A stretch of 24,783 nucleotides of DNA from an uncultured Eubacteriales bacterium (GCA_902475455.1 CABRZO010000013.1:1-24783), one strand, 5' to 3'. Shown: positions 14,615 to 22,997, numbered from the stretch's first letter. The notes: a model not told the origin generated them from the letters alone. Made by a program: numbers and translations.

Positions 14615-14899
14615 ATGAGCGTTGTGATTTTAGGCGGAAACGAGTGCATGGTGCGCAAGTACAAGGAACTGTGCACCGAATATCAGTGTCAGGCCAAAGT
14701 GTTCGCCAAGCCCATCGGCAGCCTGAAAAACAAACTGGGGTCCCCGGACCTGCTGGTGTGCTTTACCAGCGCCATGTCCCACAAGATGCTGCGCAGCGCC
14801 ATGAACGAGCTCAAAGGCCGGGGCACTGTGGTGGCCCATTGTCCCACCAGCTCCATCTCCGCCCTGCGGGGGGTGCTGGAGACCCACGCGGTCCGGTAA
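14615..14899 (+). CDS. DUF2325-domain protein
   Basis: The 94-residue protein opens with a Rossmann-like strand, VVILGGNECM, then YKELCTEYQCQAKVF, LLVCFTSAMSHKML and VVAHCPTSS. Cysteines in CTEYQC and AHC could bind metal or be redox active. DUF2325 proteins commonly lie near feo genes in Clostridia (general knowledge), but their role is unknown to me. AAAGGAG lies nine bases upstream. Only five bases separate it from the next gene. Confidence 0.82.
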   Translation: MSVVILGGNECMVRKYKELCTEYQCQAKVFAKPIGSLKNKLGSPDLLVCFTSAMSHKMLRSAMNELKGRGTVVAHCPTSSISALRGVLETHAVR

Positions 14900-14904
14900 A
14901 GCCT

Positions 14905-15462
14905 ATGCCGGAAGAGATGGTGATCCGCCATTGTTCTCCCACCTTGGCGGGGTTAAAGACGGGCAGTCTGTTCTCCTGCCCCTACGATTCGGAGGAGCAG
15001 CTGCGGGAAGACGTGCGGGCCATGAACCGGCGCTTGGTGCCCAAGGGGCTGCGGGTGCTGGCGCTGCGGTATCAAAACGGATTGGCGCTGATCTACCTGT
15101 ACCGGCCGGACCGGCTGGGCCGGGATCTGGAAGCGCCGGAGGCCGCCCGGCTGCTGGCGGAGCGGGGCTATCCCTGCAACAGTCCCGACCGCTGCGTTAT
15201 CCGGCTGATGGCCGCCCTCCGGGACAGCGGGGAATTTCCCCATGAGATCGGCCTGTTTCTGGGCTATCCCCCCGACGACGTGGCGGGTTTTATCCGCTGG
15301 GGCGCCAAGCACTACAAGTGCGTGGGGGATTGGAAGGTCTACGGAGATGAGCAGCGGGCCCGGCGGCTGTTTGCCCAGTACCGGGCCTGTACCCGGTGCT
15401 ATCAGGATCTGTGGAACCGGGGCCGGACGGTGGAGCAGCTGGCGGTGCGGCTGGGTGCCTGA
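14905..15462 (+). CDS. DUF3793-family protein
   Basis: The 185-residue soluble protein begins EEMVIRHCSPTLAGLKTGSLFSCPY, the conserved start of DUF3793. It ends with FIRWGAKHYKCVGDWKVYGD and CTRCYQDLW. Five cysteines, including C-T-R-C, might bind metal. ATG at 14905 has a poor ribosome site but follows the preceding stop by five bases, so coupled translation is likely; a start at 14917 is possible. It sits between DUF2325 and flavodoxin in what looks like one transcript. No function is established that I know of; the context suggests iron or redox balance. Confidence 0.8.
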   Translation: MPEEMVIRHCSPTLAGLKTGSLFSCPYDSEEQLREDVRAMNRRLVPKGLRVLALRYQNGLALIYLYRPDRLGRDLEAPEAARLLAERGYPCNSPDRCVIRLMAALRDSGEFPHEIGLFLGYPPDDVAGFIRWGAKHYKCVGDWKVYGDEQRARRLFAQYRACTRCYQDLWNRGRTVEQLAVRLGA

Positions 15463-15487
15463 CATACTGTGAAAAGGAGCGTGTGTT

Positions 15488-15910
15488 ATGAAAGTCGCAA
15501 TTGTGTACTGGAGCGGTACCGGCAATACCGAGGCCATGGCCCAGGCGGTGGCGGAGGGTGTGACCGGCGTGGGCGCCCAGGCGGAGGTGCTGCCCAGCGC
15601 CGCCTTTGACGGGGCCCTGGTGGGGGAGTTTGACGCTATCGGCTTCGGCTGCCCGGCCATGGGGGCGGAGGTGCTGGAGGAGACGGAGTTTGAACCCCTG
15701 TTCTCCGGCTGCCTGCCCCATCTGGCGGGTAAACCGGTGGGGCTGTTCGGTTCCTACGGCTGGGGAGACGGCGAGTGGATGCGCCAGTGGGAGCAGACCT
15801 GCATCGACGCAGAGGCGAAGCTGGTGACCGAGGGCGTGATCTGCTGCGGCTATCCCGACGATGCCGCCCTGGAGCAGTGCCGGGCCTTAGGCCAGGCTTT
15901 GGGAAATTAA
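15488..15910 (+). CDS. Flavodoxin
   Basis: The 140-residue FMN protein has the phosphate loop SGTGNTEAMA at 9-18, the GFGCPAMGAEVLEE and GLFGSYGWGDGEW segments that cradle the flavin, and a normal short-chain flavodoxin length. It carries single electrons in the cytosol and often replaces ferredoxin when iron is scarce. That fits its place at the end of the iron locus. AAAAGGAG lies ten bases before the ATG, and a strong terminator follows at once. Confidence 0.92.
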   Translation: MKVAIVYWSGTGNTEAMAQAVAEGVTGVGAQAEVLPSAAFDGALVGEFDAIGFGCPAMGAEVLEETEFEPLFSGCLPHLAGKPVGLFGSYGWGDGEWMRQWEQTCIDAEAKLVTEGVICCGYPDDAALEQCRALGQALGN

Positions 15911-15913
15911 AAC

Positions 15914-15945
15914 GCGGCCCCTTCTCCTGTGGGAGAAGGGGCCGC
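15914..15945. terminator. Convergent bidirectional terminator
   Basis: GCGGCCCCTTCTCC pairs perfectly across TGTG. It lies between the flavodoxin stop and the stop of the opposing HD-domain gene. Confidence 0.85.
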
Positions 15946-15956
15946 ATTGTTGCGTT

Positions 15957-16514
15957 TTAGTCCACATTTTCGCTCTGCTGCATGGCCCGAAGGGTTTTGT
16001 CCATCAGCTCGGTGAGGTCCCAGCCCAGCATCCGGGCCCCCTGTTCGATGACCTCCCGGGAGCAGCCGGCGGCAAATTTCTTGTCCTTGAATTTCTTCTT
16101 AATGGACTTGACCTCCATATCCTGAACGCTCTTGGAGGGCCGCATCAGGGCGGCGGCGCCGATGAGGCCGGTGAGTTCATCGGCGGCAAAGAGCACCTTT
16201 TCCATCTGGTGCTCCGGGGCGATGTCCACGGTGATGCCGTAGCCGTGGCTGGCGGTGGCGTGGATGATGGACTCATCCAGCCCCTTTTCCCGCATGAGCT
16301 CCTGGCTCTTGATGCAGTGCTGCTCCGGCCAGCTCTCAAAGTCCAGGTCATGGAGGATGCCCACCACCTGCCAGAAATCCGCCTCCTGGCCATAGCCCAG
16401 ATCATTGGCGAACCAGCGCATCACGTCGCCCACAATGCGGCCGTGTTTCAGGTGGAATTCCCCTTCGTTGTACTCCTTCAGCAGTTCGTAGGCCTGTTGG
16501 GGTGTTGGAATCAT
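15957..16514 (-). CDS. HD-domain phosphohydrolase-like protein
   Basis: The 185-residue protein has the HD metal set: His24, His55-Asp56 in GILHDLDFE, further histidines at 85 and 90 in HATASHGYG, and Asp112 in AADELTG. A C-terminal Lys-rich helix KSIKKKFKDKKF follows. Relatives are often annotated as HDIG or hydrolase proteins of unknown substrate. ATG at 16514 follows GAGGAAGG by eight bases; longer frames run into the upstream gene. It is third in an operon with C39-like and M20 peptidases, 22 bases after the former. Confidence 0.82.
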   Translation of the reverse strand: MIPTPQQAYELLKEYNEGEFHLKHGRIVGDVMRWFANDLGYGQEADFWQVVGILHDLDFESWPEQHCIKSQELMREKGLDESIIHATASHGYGITVDIAPEHQMEKVLFAADELTGLIGAAALMRPSKSVQDMEVKSIKKKFKDKKFAAGCSREVIEQGARMLGWDLTELMDKTLRAMQQSENVD

Positions 16515-16536
16515 GATAACAACCTTCCTCTTATCA

Positions 16537-17133
16537 TCAATCTGTGGTGGTGGCCTCGTCGTTGAACAGCAGAACCGCCTCCCGCTTTTCCACCGGGCCC
16601 AGGGCGTAGTCCTCAAGCCCCTGGGAGTTGAGAACCCGCATGGGAATCCGGCGGTTGTAGGCGCTGGGGTGGTCCTCCACCACCTCCACCGCCGGGTCGT
16701 CGTAGTTTCCCTCCCAGTGATAGGGGTCGAAGGCCAGGATGAAGTCCCCCTCCACCCCGGTGAGCAGGATATAGTGGCCCACGTCCAGATAGAGCCGCTG
16801 TACCACCACGCCGCCCTGACGCAGGGCCTCCAGGATCTGGCTGCCCTCCTCCAGGTGCACGTCGGAGCCGGAGAGATACCGGCAGGAGATGGGCAGCCGT
16901 CCGGTCTTGCGGAAACAGGTGAGCCAGTTGCTGATGAACATCATGGCGGTGGCGGAGGTGCCGGTTTTGCCGCTGACCCCCTCGTCGTTGAAGCCGTCCA
17001 GGCAGTAGAGGGAGATGCCCCGCAACACTTCCGGAGGAATGGCCTCCCGGTCGAAGAGGAAGCTCAGGGCGTTTTGCAGCGAGGTGGGGCCGCAGTCATA
17101 TTCGGAAAATTGATAGCGCAGGGGTGTTTTCAT
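16537..17133 (-). CDS. C39-like papain-fold peptidase
   Basis: The 198-residue protein has an apparently complete Cys-His-Asp triad: Cys14 in YDCGPTS, His120 in GHYILLTG and Asp136 in AFDPYHW. There is no signal peptide or transporter domain, so it is a free cytosolic member and not a bacteriocin exporter. Its substrate is not apparent; a peptide or acyl-transfer role is possible. The start overlaps the stop of the M20 gene by four bases (ATGA), with GGGAGG nine bases upstream. Coupling to an M20 hydrolase suggests a joint role in peptide or amide breakdown. Confidence 0.72.
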   Translation of the reverse strand: MKTPLRYQFSEYDCGPTSLQNALSFLFDREAIPPEVLRGISLYCLDGFNDEGVSGKTGTSATAMMFISNWLTCFRKTGRLPISCRYLSGSDVHLEEGSQILEALRQGGVVVQRLYLDVGHYILLTGVEGDFILAFDPYHWEGNYDDPAVEVVEDHPSAYNRRIPMRVLNSQGLEDYALGPVEKREAVLLFNDEATTTD

Positions 17134-18320
17134 GCGTCAGTGCCTCCCTGGGACAGCCACCACTGGGCATAGGCGGCGTAGAGGGCGGCGCCGATGGCCA
17201 GAGTGGATTCGTCAATGTTGAAGTTGCCGTTGTGGGCCGGGTTCTGTGTTTCGGGGTGCTCCGGGTTTCCGGTGCCCAGATAGGCGTAGGCCCCGGGTAC
17301 CGCCAGGTTGAACTCGGCGAAGTTGTCGCCCCCCAGTGAGAAGGGCCGGTTGTGGATGATCCGGACCCCGGGCAGCGCTGCCTGGGCCGCCTGGGTGGCC
17401 TCTTTGCAGACGCCGTCGTCGTTATAGAGGGCGGAGCAGATGCCGGTCCAGATCACCTCCGCACTGCCGCCGTAGAGGGCGGCAATTTGCTGGGCGGTTT
17501 CGGTGATCTTCTGTCGGGCCCAGGCCCGGGTTTCCGGGGTGATGGTGCGAGTGGTGCCCTCCAGCACCGCCTCCTCCGCCAGGGCGTTGTAGGTGGTGCC
17601 GGCGTTGAATTTACCGATGCCGAACAGAATAGGCTCCACCGGAGAGGAACACCGGGTGATCAGGGATTGCAGCGCCATCACAATATGGCTGCCGATATAC
17701 AGGGCGTCGGCCCCCAGCTGGGGGGTGGAGACATGGGAAGCCTTGCCGTGGACCACAATGCGCAGATGGTCCACCGCGGCGTTGTTGAGCCCCGGAGTGA
17801 GGCTGACGGTGCCGGCGGGAATTTCGTGGGCGGTGTGGAGGCCGAAGACCCGTTCCACACCCTCCAGGGCGCCGGCGTCAATAAAGTCAAAGGCCCCCAG
17901 CCCCACTTCTTCGCCGGGCTGGAAGAAAAAATGCACCTGGCCGCCCAAGTTGGCCCGCTGTTCCGCCAGCAGCTCAGCGCCCCCCAGCAGACAGGCAGTG
18001 TGGACGTCGTGGCCGCAGGCATGCATGACTCCGTCGTTTTGGGACCGGTAGTCCACCTGGTTGAGCTCCTGAATGGGCAGGGCATCAATGTCCGCCCGGA
18101 GGGCCACTACCCGCCGGCCGGGCAGCTCCCCTTGCAGGGTGGCCCAGACGCCGGTGGCTCCCACCCGGCGGTGGGGGATCTGAAGGCGGTCCAGCTGCTG
18201 CTCAATATATTGGGCGGTCCACCGCTCTTCCATGGCCAGCTCCGGATGCTGGTGCAGAGTCCGGCGGCAGGCGGTGAGCTGCTGTTGCAGGGCCTGGGCC
18301 CGGGTGTAAAAATCAGTCAT
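17130..18320 (-). CDS. M20-family metallopeptidase/amidohydrolase
   Basis: The 396-residue cytosolic enzyme has the di-metal ligands of the M20D (hippurate hydrolase/N-acyl-amino-acid deacylase) group: Cys102 and His104 in HACGHDVH, the Glu137-Glu138 pair in PGEEVG, and His162 in FGLHTAHE. A central dimerisation domain contains GKASHVSTPQLGADA. The late SLGGDNFAEF segment takes the place of the usual GSEDF. It cleaves amide bonds of N-acyl amino acids or small conjugates (family knowledge). GAGGGATACCCC precedes the ATG. It is first in the operon. Confidence 0.9.
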   Translation of the reverse strand: MTDFYTRAQALQQQLTACRRTLHQHPELAMEERWTAQYIEQQLDRLQIPHRRVGATGVWATLQGELPGRRVVALRADIDALPIQELNQVDYRSQNDGVMHACGHDVHTACLLGGAELLAEQRANLGGQVHFFFQPGEEVGLGAFDFIDAGALEGVERVFGLHTAHEIPAGTVSLTPGLNNAAVDHLRIVVHGKASHVSTPQLGADALYIGSHIVMALQSLITRCSSPVEPILFGIGKFNAGTTYNALAEEAVLEGTTRTITPETRAWARQKITETAQQIAALYGGSAEVIWTGICSALYNDDGVCKEATQAAQAALPGVRIIHNRPFSLGGDNFAEFNLAVPGAYAYLGTGNPEHPETQNPAHNGNFNIDESTLAIGAALYAAYAQWWLSQGGTDA

Positions 18321-18386
18321 GGGGTATCCCTCGTTTCAGTTGCTGGAATATCAATGGAAAGTTGCGTAAAATCAAAAGTTGAAACT

Positions 18387-18416
18387 ATGATAGCACCGGG
18401 GGGCGGACTCTGTCAA
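18387..18416 (-). promoter_or_regulatory. Promoter of the M20/C39/HD operon
   Basis: On the minus strand, consensus TTGACA, 18 bases of GC-rich spacer, then TATCAT. Confidence 0.6.
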
Positions 18417-18463
18417 TGCGCCCCGATGGGAGGGGAACTGGGGAGAAAACGGGGAAATTGGGC

Positions 18464-18492
18464 TTCTCAAATCCGAAGTAATTTATTATAAT
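18464..18492 (+). promoter_or_regulatory. Promoter of the Sel1-repeat gene
   Basis: TTCTCA, 17 bases and a perfect TATAAT; the RNA start would be near 18499, 36 bases before the gene. Confidence 0.5.
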
Positions 18493-18534
18493 AAGAAGAT
18501 CAAAGAAACATTTTGACTCCAGGAGGAAGGGACC

Positions 18535-20307
18535 ATGCGGGAAACGATCGTACAGGCGATGCTTGCGGTGGAGGCAAAATATACCTTCCGGTTTCAGCCG
18601 GTGGATCAGGTGAAGGAAAAGGCCCTGCAGGGGGCCATCCAGCAGTATGCCAAGGGTGTGGCGCAAAGCGATGTGCTGATGCTGATGGACACCACGCTGT
18701 TCTCCTCGGGGAAGGAAGGCTTTTTGCTGACGGAGGAGCGGGTGTACTCCAGCTATTTCAAGGAGGATTCCGCGGCAGTGGAGCTGAAAGGGCTCCTGCG
18801 GGTGGAGGTGTCCTCCGTGGACAGCAACAAATTTATCTGTACTTATCAGAACGGCACCTCCCAGGTCCGTTATGCCTCCATCTATGCCCAGTATATTGCC
18901 GATGTGCTGACGGCGTTTGTGACGGCCCGGGACCAGCAGCCGGCGGAGAGCAAAAAGCTCTCCCCCCTGGAGCAGGCCATTGCCCAGCGGCTGGCGGCCA
19001 AGAAGGAGGCCGAGAGCAAGAAACCCCAGACTACCCCGGCGCCTGCCAAGGTGGCGCCCTCCCAGATCCGCCAGTGGGCCCGCAAAGGCCGGGAGCTCTA
19101 TCAGCAGGGGGACTATGCGGAGGCGTTCAAGTCTTTCCGGCTGGCGGCATGTTCAGGAGATGTCCAGGCCCAATACTGGATGGGCGTGATGTTCCGGGAA
19201 GGCCAGGGGACCTTTACGGACTATGCCAAGGCCATGGAGTGGTTCCAAAAGGCGGCGGACCAGGGCAGCTACTATGCGGAGAACGCCATCGGCAACCTGT
19301 ACGACAAGGGAAAGGGCGTGGACAAGGACTACGCCGAGGCCTTCCGGTGGTATGAGAAGGCGGCCAAGCAGGGTTACGCCCGGGCCCAGTTCAATGTGGG
19401 CAACATGTACTATACCGGCCAAGGGGTGGAGAAGGATTACGAAAAGACCTTCTATTGGTACCAGAAATCCGCGGAGCAGCAGGACATGAAGGGCCAGTAT
19501 GGCCTTGGCATCCTGTACGATTTTGGCCGGGGTGTGCCCCAGGACAAGGAAAAGGCTGTGGAGTGGTATCGCAAGGCCGCGGAGCAGGGCCACATGCGGG
19601 CCCAGTTCAATCTGGGCTCCATGTACGAAAATGGCGAAGGGGGTTCCATGGATCTGGCTGAGGCGGCCAAATGGTATCAGCTGGCGGCGGATCAGGGCCA
19701 TGAAAAGGCCAAGCAGGCCCTGGAGCGAGTGCGCGGCCGGCTGGCGGAACAGCCTGCGCCCACCCCTGACCAGACGGCTCCCGCCGAGTCCACCCCGGCC
19801 ACCGAAGCCCCGGCCCCCCAGCCGGAGCAGGGCCAGGATGAGCAGACGGAAGGGGAGCAGCTGGTGGCCGCCGGGATCAAGGAGTATCAGGAAGGGAAGT
19901 ACGGCGACGCTTTCCGCACATTCCAGAAGGCCGCCAATCTGGACCATGTGATGGCCTATTACAACCTGGGCATTTTGTATGACCTGGGCAAGGGGGTCAG
20001 CCGTGATCGGGCCAAGGCGGTCCGCTGGTATCGCCAGGCGGCGGAACAGGGGCTGGCCTGCGCGCAATTTAACCTGGGTCAGATGTATTTTCTGGGGGAA
20101 GGAGTGGACCGGGATCCCCAGGCGGCCCTGGGCTGGTATCAGAAGGCGGCGGAGCAGGGGCTGCCGGAGGCCCAGGCTATGCTGGGGGCCATCTATCTGG
20201 AGGGTACCCTCCTGTCCCAGGACCGGAACCAGGGCCTGGCCTGGCTGCGCCGGGCGGCGGATCAGGGGTTGGAAGCGGCCCGGGAGGCGCTGGGGAAGCT
20301 GGCCTGA
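18535..20307 (+). CDS. Cytosolic Sel1-like repeat protein with an N-terminal PH-like domain
   Basis: The 590-residue protein has no signal or membrane segment. Residues 1-125 form a domain with DTTLFSSGKEGFLLTEERVY, recalling the PH-like modules seen at the start of some bacterial repeat proteins (inference). A charged linker leads to block one (about 182-402), with a TPR-like entry helix pair and five Sel1 repeats. A Pro/Ala/Glu/Gln linker (403-440) leads to block two (443-590), with the same entry motif and three more repeats. Repeats carry the typical LGxxYxxGxGVxxDxxKAxxWYxKAAEQG pattern. Sel1 solenoids bind proteins. AGGAGGAAGG precedes the ATG. The gene is monocistronic. Confidence 0.85.
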   Translation: MRETIVQAMLAVEAKYTFRFQPVDQVKEKALQGAIQQYAKGVAQSDVLMLMDTTLFSSGKEGFLLTEERVYSSYFKEDSAAVELKGLLRVEVSSVDSNKFICTYQNGTSQVRYASIYAQYIADVLTAFVTARDQQPAESKKLSPLEQAIAQRLAAKKEAESKKPQTTPAPAKVAPSQIRQWARKGRELYQQGDYAEAFKSFRLAACSGDVQAQYWMGVMFREGQGTFTDYAKAMEWFQKAADQGSYYAENAIGNLYDKGKGVDKDYAEAFRWYEKAAKQGYARAQFNVGNMYYTGQGVEKDYEKTFYWYQKSAEQQDMKGQYGLGILYDFGRGVPQDKEKAVEWYRKAAEQGHMRAQFNLGSMYENGEGGSMDLAEAAKWYQLAADQGHEKAKQALERVRGRLAEQPAPTPDQTAPAESTPATEAPAPQPEQGQDEQTEGEQLVAAGIKEYQEGKYGDAFRTFQKAANLDHVMAYYNLGILYDLGKGVSRDRAKAVRWYRQAAEQGLACAQFNLGQMYFLGEGVDRDPQAALGWYQKAAEQGLPEAQAMLGAIYLEGTLLSQDRNQGLAWLRRAADQGLEAAREALGKLA

Positions 20308-20345
20308 CGCTCCCATCAACGCCAATTGAACATTGTCAAGCGTTA

Positions 20346-20388
20346 CGGCGCCCGACCTTGGACTTGCCAAGGCCGGGCGCCGTTCTTT
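20346..20388. terminator. Strong convergent terminator
   Basis: CGGCGCCCG plus CCTTGG pair with CCAAGG plus CGGGCGCCG around a five-base loop with one mismatch, ending TTCTTTT on the plus strand. It separates the Sel1 gene from the opposing ene-reductase. Confidence 0.85.
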
Positions 20389-20405
20389 TGGTTCGGGGAT
20401 ATGGC

Positions 20406-22397
20406 TCAGCCCAGCCGCACCGCGGCCCAGTAGCCCTCCTCGATGGCCTGCCGGGCCTTCCGGGGCCGGACGCAGTCGCCCACGGAGTAGGTGTCCAGGC
20501 AGACGTCCTTCAGGGCGTCCACGGTGGAGGTGTTGGGACGCATGCCCATGGCGTAGACGATGCCGTCGGCGGGGATAAACTCCTCCTGGCCCTCGCCGTT
20601 CAGGGCGTAGACGCCCTCGCCAGGGACAATGCGGCTCACCCGCAGCCCGGTGCGGCAGGTGATGGGGGCCTTGGCAAAGGACTGCATCATGCCCTCCTTG
20701 TGCATCCAGTTGGCCTCCGGAGCGATCTCCTGCTGCATCTCGATGATGGTAACCTCATGGCCGTGCTCCGCCAGATAGAGGCCGGTCTCGCAGCCCACCA
20801 GACCGCCGCCCAGTACCGCTACCCGCTTGCCGAAGTTTGCAAGCTTGGTGTAGACGGTGGTGGCGTGCTCCAGGCTGGGGTCGTCCAGGCCCGGGATGGG
20901 AGGCCGGGCCGGGGAGGAGCCCACCGCCAGGATGACGGCGTCATAGCCGCCCTCCCGGATGAAGTCGGGGGTGACGGTGGTGTTGAGCAGGATCTGAGCG
21001 CCGCTCTGCTCCACCTGGTGGATCAGGTAGTTCTTCAGCCGCATCAGGTCCACCTTCAGATCATCGTAGTCGGTGAACTTCAGCAGACCTCCCAGCTGGT
21101 CGGTGGACTCCGCCAGGGTGACGGTGTGGCCCCGCTGGGCGGCAATGGCCGCTGCCTCCATGCCGCCGGGGCCGCCGCCCACCACCAGCACCTTGCGCTG
21201 TACCTGGGCGGGGGGAGACATCCGGTCAAAGCGGCACTCCTGGGCGGTGCGGGGGTTGACGGCGCAGGAGAGCTGGTTGCCGCCGTGGAGGCCGGTGAGG
21301 CAGTCCAGGCACCGGAGACAGGGGACGATGTCCTTTGCCTTGCCGTGGCGGGCTTTCTCCGGGAAGTAGGGGTCGGCAATGCTCTGGCGGGCCATGGCGA
21401 TGACGTCGGCCTGGCCGGAGGCCAGGATCTGCTCCGCCAGCTCCGGGGTGTTGATGCCGCCCAGGGTGACCACCGGGGTCTTGACACCGGCGGCCTTGAT
21501 GGCGGCGGCGTAGTGGACGTTAACGCCGTGGGGCAGGAACATGGTGGGGTGGGTGTGGACCGCCTGGGCCTCCTCAATGTCCAGGCCCGCGGAGACGTGG
21601 ATCAGATCCACCTTGCCGTCCAGCAGCTTGGCGAACTCGATGCCCTCCTCCGGGGACAGGCCTCCCTCGATCTCCTCGCAGCCGCTCATACGGTACTCAA
21701 TCAGGAAGTTCTCGCCGCAGCGCTGGCGGATCCGGTCAATGACCATCAGGGGGAACTTGGCCCGGTTTTCCAGGCTGCCGCCGTACTCGTCGGTGCGGGT
21801 GTTGTAGAGGGGGGAGATGAACTGATCCAGCAGCCAGCCGTGGCCGCCGTGGAGGAGCACCATGTCATAGCCGGCGCTCTGGAGGATCTCGGCGCAGTCG
21901 GCGAAGTGGTCCGCCACCAGGTTCATATCCTCCTCGGTCATGCCGTGGACGTGGTACTCCTCGGTGACCTCGTTGCCGTGGATGACGCTGGTGTGGACCT
22001 CGTGGATCTCCACCGGGCCCCAGGCCTCCCAGCCCTCGCCCCCGTTGTTGGCCTCGGCGAAGGCGATCATGCCGCCATGGTTGAGCTCCTGGCTGGCCAG
22101 GGCGCCCCCGGCGTGGATGGCCCGGGCAATCTCCGCCAGCTTGGGCTGGTTCTCCGGGGTGATGGCGAAGGAGCGGGGATTGGTGGCGGCGTGCTCCCGG
22201 TCCACCGGGGTGTCGCCCAGGGTGACCACGGCGTAGCCGCCCCGGGCCTTCTCGGCATAGAAGTCGATCATGGACTCGTCGGGGCGGCCGTTGAAGTCCA
22301 TATGGCTCATCATGTGGGGGGCCACAAAGAGCCGGTTGCGGAAGGTGGTCCGCTTGATGGTCAGCGGCTCAAACAGATGGGGATAATAGGGATTCAT
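20406..22397 (-). CDS. FMN/FAD/4Fe-4S ene-reductase of the TMADH/BaiCD/BaiH/dienoyl-CoA reductase type
   Basis: The 663-residue flavoenzyme has three parts. First, an old-yellow-enzyme barrel with QELNHGGM and HGGHGWLLDQFISPLYNTRT followed by YGGSLENR. Next, a cluster site Cys360-x2-Cys363-x2-Cys366-x11-Cys378 for 4Fe-4S. Finally, FAD- and NAD(P)-binding Rossmann motifs VVGGGPGGMEAA and VLGGGLVGCETG. Relatives reduce activated C=C bonds in bile-acid intermediates, dienoyl-CoA, isoflavones or steroids; the substrate here is not readable. AAGGAGG lies eight bases before ATG 22397; the frame extending to 22469 runs through a hairpin and has no start signal. It lies downstream of a nitroreductase. 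Confidence 0.9.
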   Translation of the reverse strand: MNPYYPHLFEPLTIKRTTFRNRLFVAPHMMSHMDFNGRPDESMIDFYAEKARGGYAVVTLGDTPVDREHAATNPRSFAITPENQPKLAEIARAIHAGGALASQELNHGGMIAFAEANNGGEGWEAWGPVEIHEVHTSVIHGNEVTEEYHVHGMTEEDMNLVADHFADCAEILQSAGYDMVLLHGGHGWLLDQFISPLYNTRTDEYGGSLENRAKFPLMVIDRIRQRCGENFLIEYRMSGCEEIEGGLSPEEGIEFAKLLDGKVDLIHVSAGLDIEEAQAVHTHPTMFLPHGVNVHYAAAIKAAGVKTPVVTLGGINTPELAEQILASGQADVIAMARQSIADPYFPEKARHGKAKDIVPCLRCLDCLTGLHGGNQLSCAVNPRTAQECRFDRMSPPAQVQRKVLVVGGGPGGMEAAAIAAQRGHTVTLAESTDQLGGLLKFTDYDDLKVDLMRLKNYLIHQVEQSGAQILLNTTVTPDFIREGGYDAVILAVGSSPARPPIPGLDDPSLEHATTVYTKLANFGKRVAVLGGGLVGCETGLYLAEHGHEVTIIEMQQEIAPEANWMHKEGMMQSFAKAPITCRTGLRVSRIVPGEGVYALNGEGQEEFIPADGIVYAMGMRPNTSTVDALKDVCLDTYSVGDCVRPRKARQAIEEGYWAAVRLG

Positions 22398-22420
22398 GGG
22401 TGGATCCTCCTTCAGAATGA

Positions 22421-22465
22421 AAACAGGGCCGGCCTTCCCGGCATCCTGTGCCGCGGGAAGGCCGG
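22421..22465 (-). terminator. Intra-operon terminator between nitroreductase and ene-reductase
   Basis: On the minus strand CCGGCCTTCCC and its complement (22429-22439 with 22455-22465) enclose a GGCA/TGCC mini-stem. CCCTGTTTT follows. It starts eight bases after the nitroreductase stop and would lower ene-reductase expression unless the latter has its own promoter; I see none in the short gap. Confidence 0.6.
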
Positions 22466-22472
22466 TCAAAGG

Positions 22473-22997
22473 TCAGATTCGGTTAACGGAAATTTTGTCG
22501 TCGGGGATGGCCCGCTCCTGGAGGGGCTGGGCGGGATGGCCCACGGCGATGGCGGCCACGGTGCGGAACCCCTCGGGCAGCTTCAGCAGCTCCTTGACCC
22601 GGGGCTCTCCCTGCAGGGCCTGGCTGAGGCCGAAGAGGTAGACACTGGCCAGATTCAGGTCGGCGGCGGCCAGCAGCATGTTTTCCATGACACAGCTGGC
22701 GTTGGCGCCGAAGATGATCTCCTCATCCTCCAGGGAGTTGGAGACGTAGATCAGGGTGGGGGCGTGGTAGGAGGGATAGGCCTCGGGGTTGCCCACCGCC
22801 TTCTGGAACAGCTGGTTGAGCTCCTCCAGCACCGCCGGGTCCTGGACCACCGTCAGGTGCAGCCGCTCAAAGCGGCCCATGCAGGTGGGGGCGGCCATGG
22901 CGGCCTTCAGCAGCTGGTTGACCTCCTGCTCCGTCAGCTGTTCCTGGGTAAACTCTCTGGTGGACTGGCGCAGGGCCATAGCTCGGGTGAATTCCAT
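22473..22997 (-). CDS. Nitroreductase-family flavoprotein
   Basis: The 174-residue FMN enzyme has RQSTREF near the N-terminus (Arg10, Ser12 and Arg14 for FMN phosphate), AAPTCMGRFERLHLTVV, the central helix ASCVMENMLLAAADLNLASVYL and the C-terminal AIAVGHPAQ. It is a normal length for the short NAD(P)H-dependent subfamily. Such enzymes reduce nitro groups, quinones or enones (family knowledge). ATG at 22997 follows AAAGGAG; an in-frame TTG at 23015 lies upstream of that site and is rejected. It is transcribed divergently from the HxlR regulator, which probably controls it. Confidence 0.88.
   Translation of the reverse strand: MEFTRAMALRQSTREFTQEQLTEQEVNQLLKAAMAAPTCMGRFERLHLTVVQDPAVLEELNQLFQKAVGNPEAYPSYHAPTLIYVSNSLEDEEIIFGANASCVMENMLLAAADLNLASVYLFGLSQALQGEPRVKELLKLPEGFRTVAAIAVGHPAQPLQERAIPDDKISVNRI

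Noticed and set aside
14644..15462. Long version of the DUF3793 gene starting inside DUF2325
   Set aside because: The first 87 codons are the +1 frame of DUF2325; the family start motif begins after the ATG at 14905.
18535..20307. Tandem Sel1 codons as a DNA repeat or CRISPR-like array
   Set aside because: The periodicity is at protein level (about 36 residues) with diverged DNA; there are no identical repeats or unique spacers.
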